64,000 bases of DNA from contig JAOVFP010000017.1 in assembly GCA_025738555.1 (NCBI GenBank), positions 1,240,001-1,304,000 of the forward strand. The letters are read 5' to 3'. Position numbers and translations under genes: made by a program. Shown here in pieces: positions 60,727 through 64,000 of this stretch (its first letter is position 1; every line of letters starts with the position of its first letter). The stretch is from Cyathus striatus. Taxonomy: Eukaryota; Basidiomycota; Agaricomycetes; Agaricales; Nidulariaceae. Under the pieces are notes generated by a model. It did no database searches and was not told the DNA's origin. It worked only from the letters and a program-made list of their open reading frames with translations.

Positions 60727-62330
60727 CTAAAAAAAAGGATCATCTGCTAAGTTCATTAAAGATGGTTGAAGAGAAGTTGTGTGTGTATGTCGTGGGTCAG
60801 TGTTGTAATCTGAATTATATGTGGCTGTATCGGTAGGATAATTATATGTTAAACGAGGAATCGACTTTGGTGAGAAACGTTCTAAATTTAGGTTGCATGC
60901 ACGTTGTGGGGATTCTGCTCGTAAGATACGAGTGCTTGAGTTCTGGTAACTATATGATCGTCTTGTGCTGTGAGTTGAATAAACAAGTGAATTCCCCAAG
61001 AAATCCTCCGGAACATTAAGTTTCTGTCGCTCCTCTATAGAAACTCTGAGTGAAACACGGTATTTCTCATCACCTGCTAGAATTTCTTCCCAGCTTGGGT
61101 GTCGCTCTTTAAGGTATCAAAGCATATTGTATTTCCAATGTACTTCATCACATTGGGGGATTTTTCACACTTCAAGTACATTGGTGCAAGGATTGGCCTT
61201 TGACATTCGAGCTGCTGTTGATACCAAGAATGGATATGTGAACTTGTACGTTGAGATTGCTTTGTTACTGATAATGCGAATTTTACATGCACCATTTTGC
61301 ATAGACTGTCCACAGAAACCGCATGGATATTCAGTAGAAACCTCAAAAATTAATAAGTCAATATTCCTAATATCGAAAAAAGAGTGAGGAGCTCACTGAT
61401 CCTATATAAGCTGAATTTTTTGGAACACCTAGATGCGAGTATGGAAAAATTCCATCACGAACAGAGCCTGTAACCGTAATTTTGGCACAGATCTGCAAGT
61501 CATCTTCCTGTACACGCTGTACTAATGCAGCCTGAGTTATATTCCACTGAGTTTCTTCAATGCACCAGGTTCTTTCAAGTTTTTTGAGCTTTTGAACATC
61601 GAATTCTGAGTACCCAGATGAAATAAGGGGGTCCAATATCGTTGTCACTTCAATAGACTGTGTCTCGCCATTAGTGAATGGGTATACAAGCCGGCCATTA
61701 ACAGAAAAATTTAAATTGGCCAAACCTGTAGAAGTGTTGGACCGTTGTGTCCTTGTGGATTTATCTAATTTTATAAATACTGACATCCAAATCCAGAAGG
61801 TTGCTGAAGATGATGGACTCTCAGAATTGAGAGATGGGTATGAATATGGTATTAACTCCAGGATTTGACCTGTAATGTTATATGATGAGTTCCTCAGACA
61901 GATCTCATCTATCGGCACAGAGTCAACAAACTGTGTTGAGGACTTAATAGATGTACACTGCATGATAGCCAAAGATGCACCTTTATGGTTGGTTGATAGT
62001 AATGTAGCAAACAATGAACCTAACAAAAGGAGCTGGTTGCGAGGGAGGCTTTCACATACTGTTGAGTTGGTAGTAACATTATTTTGACCACCAATTGATG
62101 ATCCAAAACTTCGTACACGAATAAGGCAGTCGTGGCTTTCATGATCAGCAAATTCTGAAGCTGGATCTAAAACAATTCGTGCAACAGACTTTTTATGCAC
62201 TTTCTTTCCATTTGGAAGTATAATCCATGGTTCAGAATAATTGGGAATGTTGCGAATGAAAGCTTCATGCTCCGATTTTAGTGCAGCTTTGCCATCAAAA
62301 TTTCAGAAGGGATAACTTTGTGTTTGAAAG
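60727..62330 (-). pseudogene. Decayed gene of a transposon-associated Agaricomycete family
   Basis: The minus strand reads GKAALKSEHEAFIRNIPNYS and ILPNGKKVHKKSVARIVLDP, EFADHESHDCLIRVRSFG, GSLFATLLSTNHKGASLAIM, then CTSIKSSTQFVDSVPIDEI and a long domain to about 61,370. A Cys/His part follows: YPCGFCGQSMQNGAC, NPCTNVLEV, QCDEVHWKYNML, YLKERHPSW. The end reads EKYRVSLRVSIEERQKLNVP and finishes at 60,727. I recognise this arrangement (conserved KKSxxRxxxDPxSExADHESHDRL start and C-terminal Cys/His cluster) from multi-copy Agaricomycete families found near transposons, without a known function. Two in-frame TGA codons (after NVLEV and after KYNML) interrupt the Cys/His part, and no good start is present, so it appears inactivated. 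Confidence 0.6.
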
Positions 62331-63185
62331 TCATTGTATTCCATTCCTATATTCATAAAAAATAGGGCCGTCTAGCGGCAAAACCCACTACCTACCAAAT
62401 AAACAATAGGGCCAGGTAAGAGAATTGAGAATATTTATTAATAATACAAATTTAAAATACAGTAATTGATACAATAGATTAAAACTCATATACTTTGTGG
62501 ATATGAAGTTCATGGGCCTGGAAAGAAACTGGTTGTGATAGGTGAGATTAAAATAAGGCAAATGGAAATACCCTGGACAATTCAAACTTGTTAAGTCACA
62601 TAGTTGTTTAACATAGAAGAAAGATATTTAGTAGAAAAGGATGATAAGTTGTCTTCATTAATATTTTAGAGATTTTAAAATAAGTATTAGTACTGAATGT
62701 GAATTAGTGGCATTGAGTATATTTTGTAATACATTTATTTTTAATACTGACTGGGAATGTATTTGTTGCAAAGATGCATAACATGGGTAACCCATGGGTA
62801 TCTGAAGCTCGACCCATACCTGTACCCATGCTAACCTGTACCCATTCTCATGGGTATGGGTTCCCATAGGTATCACAACCCATAGGTTTTACTAATATTT
62901 ACAAATTTTAGAATAAGAAAGAATATAAGATAAAATATGTCATAGCACTCAGACCAGACATGCAAATATTATGTACAATAGCTTGTTTTGCACATACATT
63001 AGAGGGCTTGTGATATGTGAGCACTCTGTTGAATTGAGTTAAAATTGGCAGCTGTAAGATACTCATAAGTGTCAGCCAATTTGATCACAAATTGCTCAGG
63101 AAAAATGAGTGCTAGTGATCCTGATTCTCCACCAAAAAAATGAGTGCCATTTTTATAAGGCATATTCAGTAAATGTAATGAAGTG
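62331..63185. other. Intergenic with an ACCCATGGGTA-word block
   Basis: 62,775-62,900 is packed with ACCCATGGGTA, TACCCATGC and CCCATAGGTA words in both orientations, resembling the word-rich end of yet another element family. No gene seen. Confidence 0.45.
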
Positions 63186-64000
63186 GTGATCATTGGCACT
63201 CATTTATGTATTGCTATTGACAACTAGGGGATTATATTAGTATAGTATGAGGACACTCAAAAGTGATCATTTTAAGAATATTAGAAGGTGATCATTGGCA
63301 CTCATTTATGTATTGTTGTTGATTACTAGGGAACTATATTAGTATAGTATGGAGGCACTCAAAAGTGATCATTTTAAGAATATTAGAAGGTGATCATTGG
63401 CACTCATTTATGTATTGTTGTTGATTACTAGGGAACTATATTAGTATAGTATGGAGGCACTCAAAAGTGATCATTTGAAGAATATTAGAAGGTGATCATT
63501 GGCACTCATTTATGTATTGTTATTGATTACTAGGGGATTATATTAGTATAGTATGGGGACACTCAAAAGTGATCATTTGAAGAATATTAGAAGGTGATCA
63601 TTGGCACTCATTTATATATTGTTATTGATTACTAGGGAATTATATTAGTATAGTATGGAGGCACTCAAAAGTGATCATTTTGAGAGCATTAGGAGGTGGT
63701 CATTGGCACTCATTTATGTATTATGGTTTATTACTAGGGGATAGTATTAGTATAGAATGAGGGCACTCAAAAGTGATCATTTGAAGAATATTAGAAGGTG
63801 ATCATTGGCACTCATTTATGTATTGTTATTGATTACTAGGGAATTATATTAGTATAGTATGGAGACACTCAAAAGTGATCATTTTGAGAGCATTAGGAGG
63901 TGATCATTGGCACTCATTTATGTATTATGGTTTATTACTAGGGGATAGTATTAGTATAGAATGAGGGCACTCAAAAGTGATCATTTAATGAATATTAGGA
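63186..64000. repeat. Satellite array, 103-104-bp unit, open to the right
   Basis: GTGATCATTGGCACTCATTT recurs every 103-104 bp (about 63,186, 63,289, 63,393, 63,492, 63,595, 63,697, 63,799 and 63,901). Each unit also has ATTAGTATAGTATGG and CACTCAAAAGTGATCATTT. Eight units are visible and the array runs off the window. Two unit variants (TTTATTACTAGGGGATAGTA and TTGATTACTAGGGAATTATA) alternate near the end, suggesting higher-order units. Confidence 0.85.

Overview
The window looks like an AT-rich, heavily transposon-invaded region of a basidiomycete fungus, most likely an Agaricomycete. The evidence is genes split by many short introns (about 47-60 bp), a proteinase K-like secreted subtilisin with about 13 introns, an MFS sugar transporter ending in the PETAGVSLEEMDEVFG signature, a fungal NB-ARC/TPR NLR, an rva_4-type integrase gene, a cysteine-rich gene resembling the N-terminus of fungal alpha-kinases, and a KDZ-family DNA transposon with CxC5/CxC6-like zinc clusters. 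I cannot name the species.

Layout. 1-4.3 kb: a possible partial exon at the edge and a well-preserved spliced integrase gene (minus). 4.9-8.8 kb: a 3.9-kb non-autonomous element built of TGAGCGTG/CACGCTCA words, bounded by 9-bp target-site duplications and containing a 0.9-kb foldback insertion. 8.9-9.9 kb: a truncated alpha-kinase-like gene, cut by a 2-kb TIR element (9.9-11.9 kb). 12.6-24.3 kb: an array of 16 tRNA-like modules, all on the minus strand and mostly about 270 bp apart, invaded by three related 'aactcgac' elements and a 1.1-kb near-palindrome. 24.6-26.4 kb: an intact four-helix membrane-protein gene of unknown function. 26.75-29.76 kb: a TIR element carrying a decayed transposase-like gene.

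30.06-39.84 kb: a paralogue of the membrane-protein gene, split by a 7.9-kb KDZ transposon (31,507-39,410). The transposon carries a transposase, an intron-rich accessory gene, two minisatellites, a tRNA-like SINE and subterminal arrays of AGTCCGG-type words. 39.9-41.8 kb: complete S8 subtilisin gene (minus). 43.8-46.9 kb: MFS sugar transporter (minus). 47-52.2 kb: repeat-rich DNA without recognisable genes. 52.2-56.1 kb: NLR with 16 nearly identical 42-residue TPR units (minus). 58.2-58.5 kb: remnant copy of the 5' end of the sugar transporter. 60.7-62.3 kb: decayed multi-exon gene of a transposon-like Agaricomycete family. 63.2-64 kb: a 103-104-bp satellite running off the end.

How it fits together. 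Host genes (membrane protein pair, protease, transporter, NLR) lie as islands between mobile DNA. The strongest mechanistic observation is the KDZ insertion: the host frame continues exactly across the junction when the element and one TSD copy are ignored, so the target gene was intact when hit. A recurring theme is that most mobile families here carry long arrays of one short family-specific word near their ends, inverted between the two ends, which suggests clustered transposase-binding sites.
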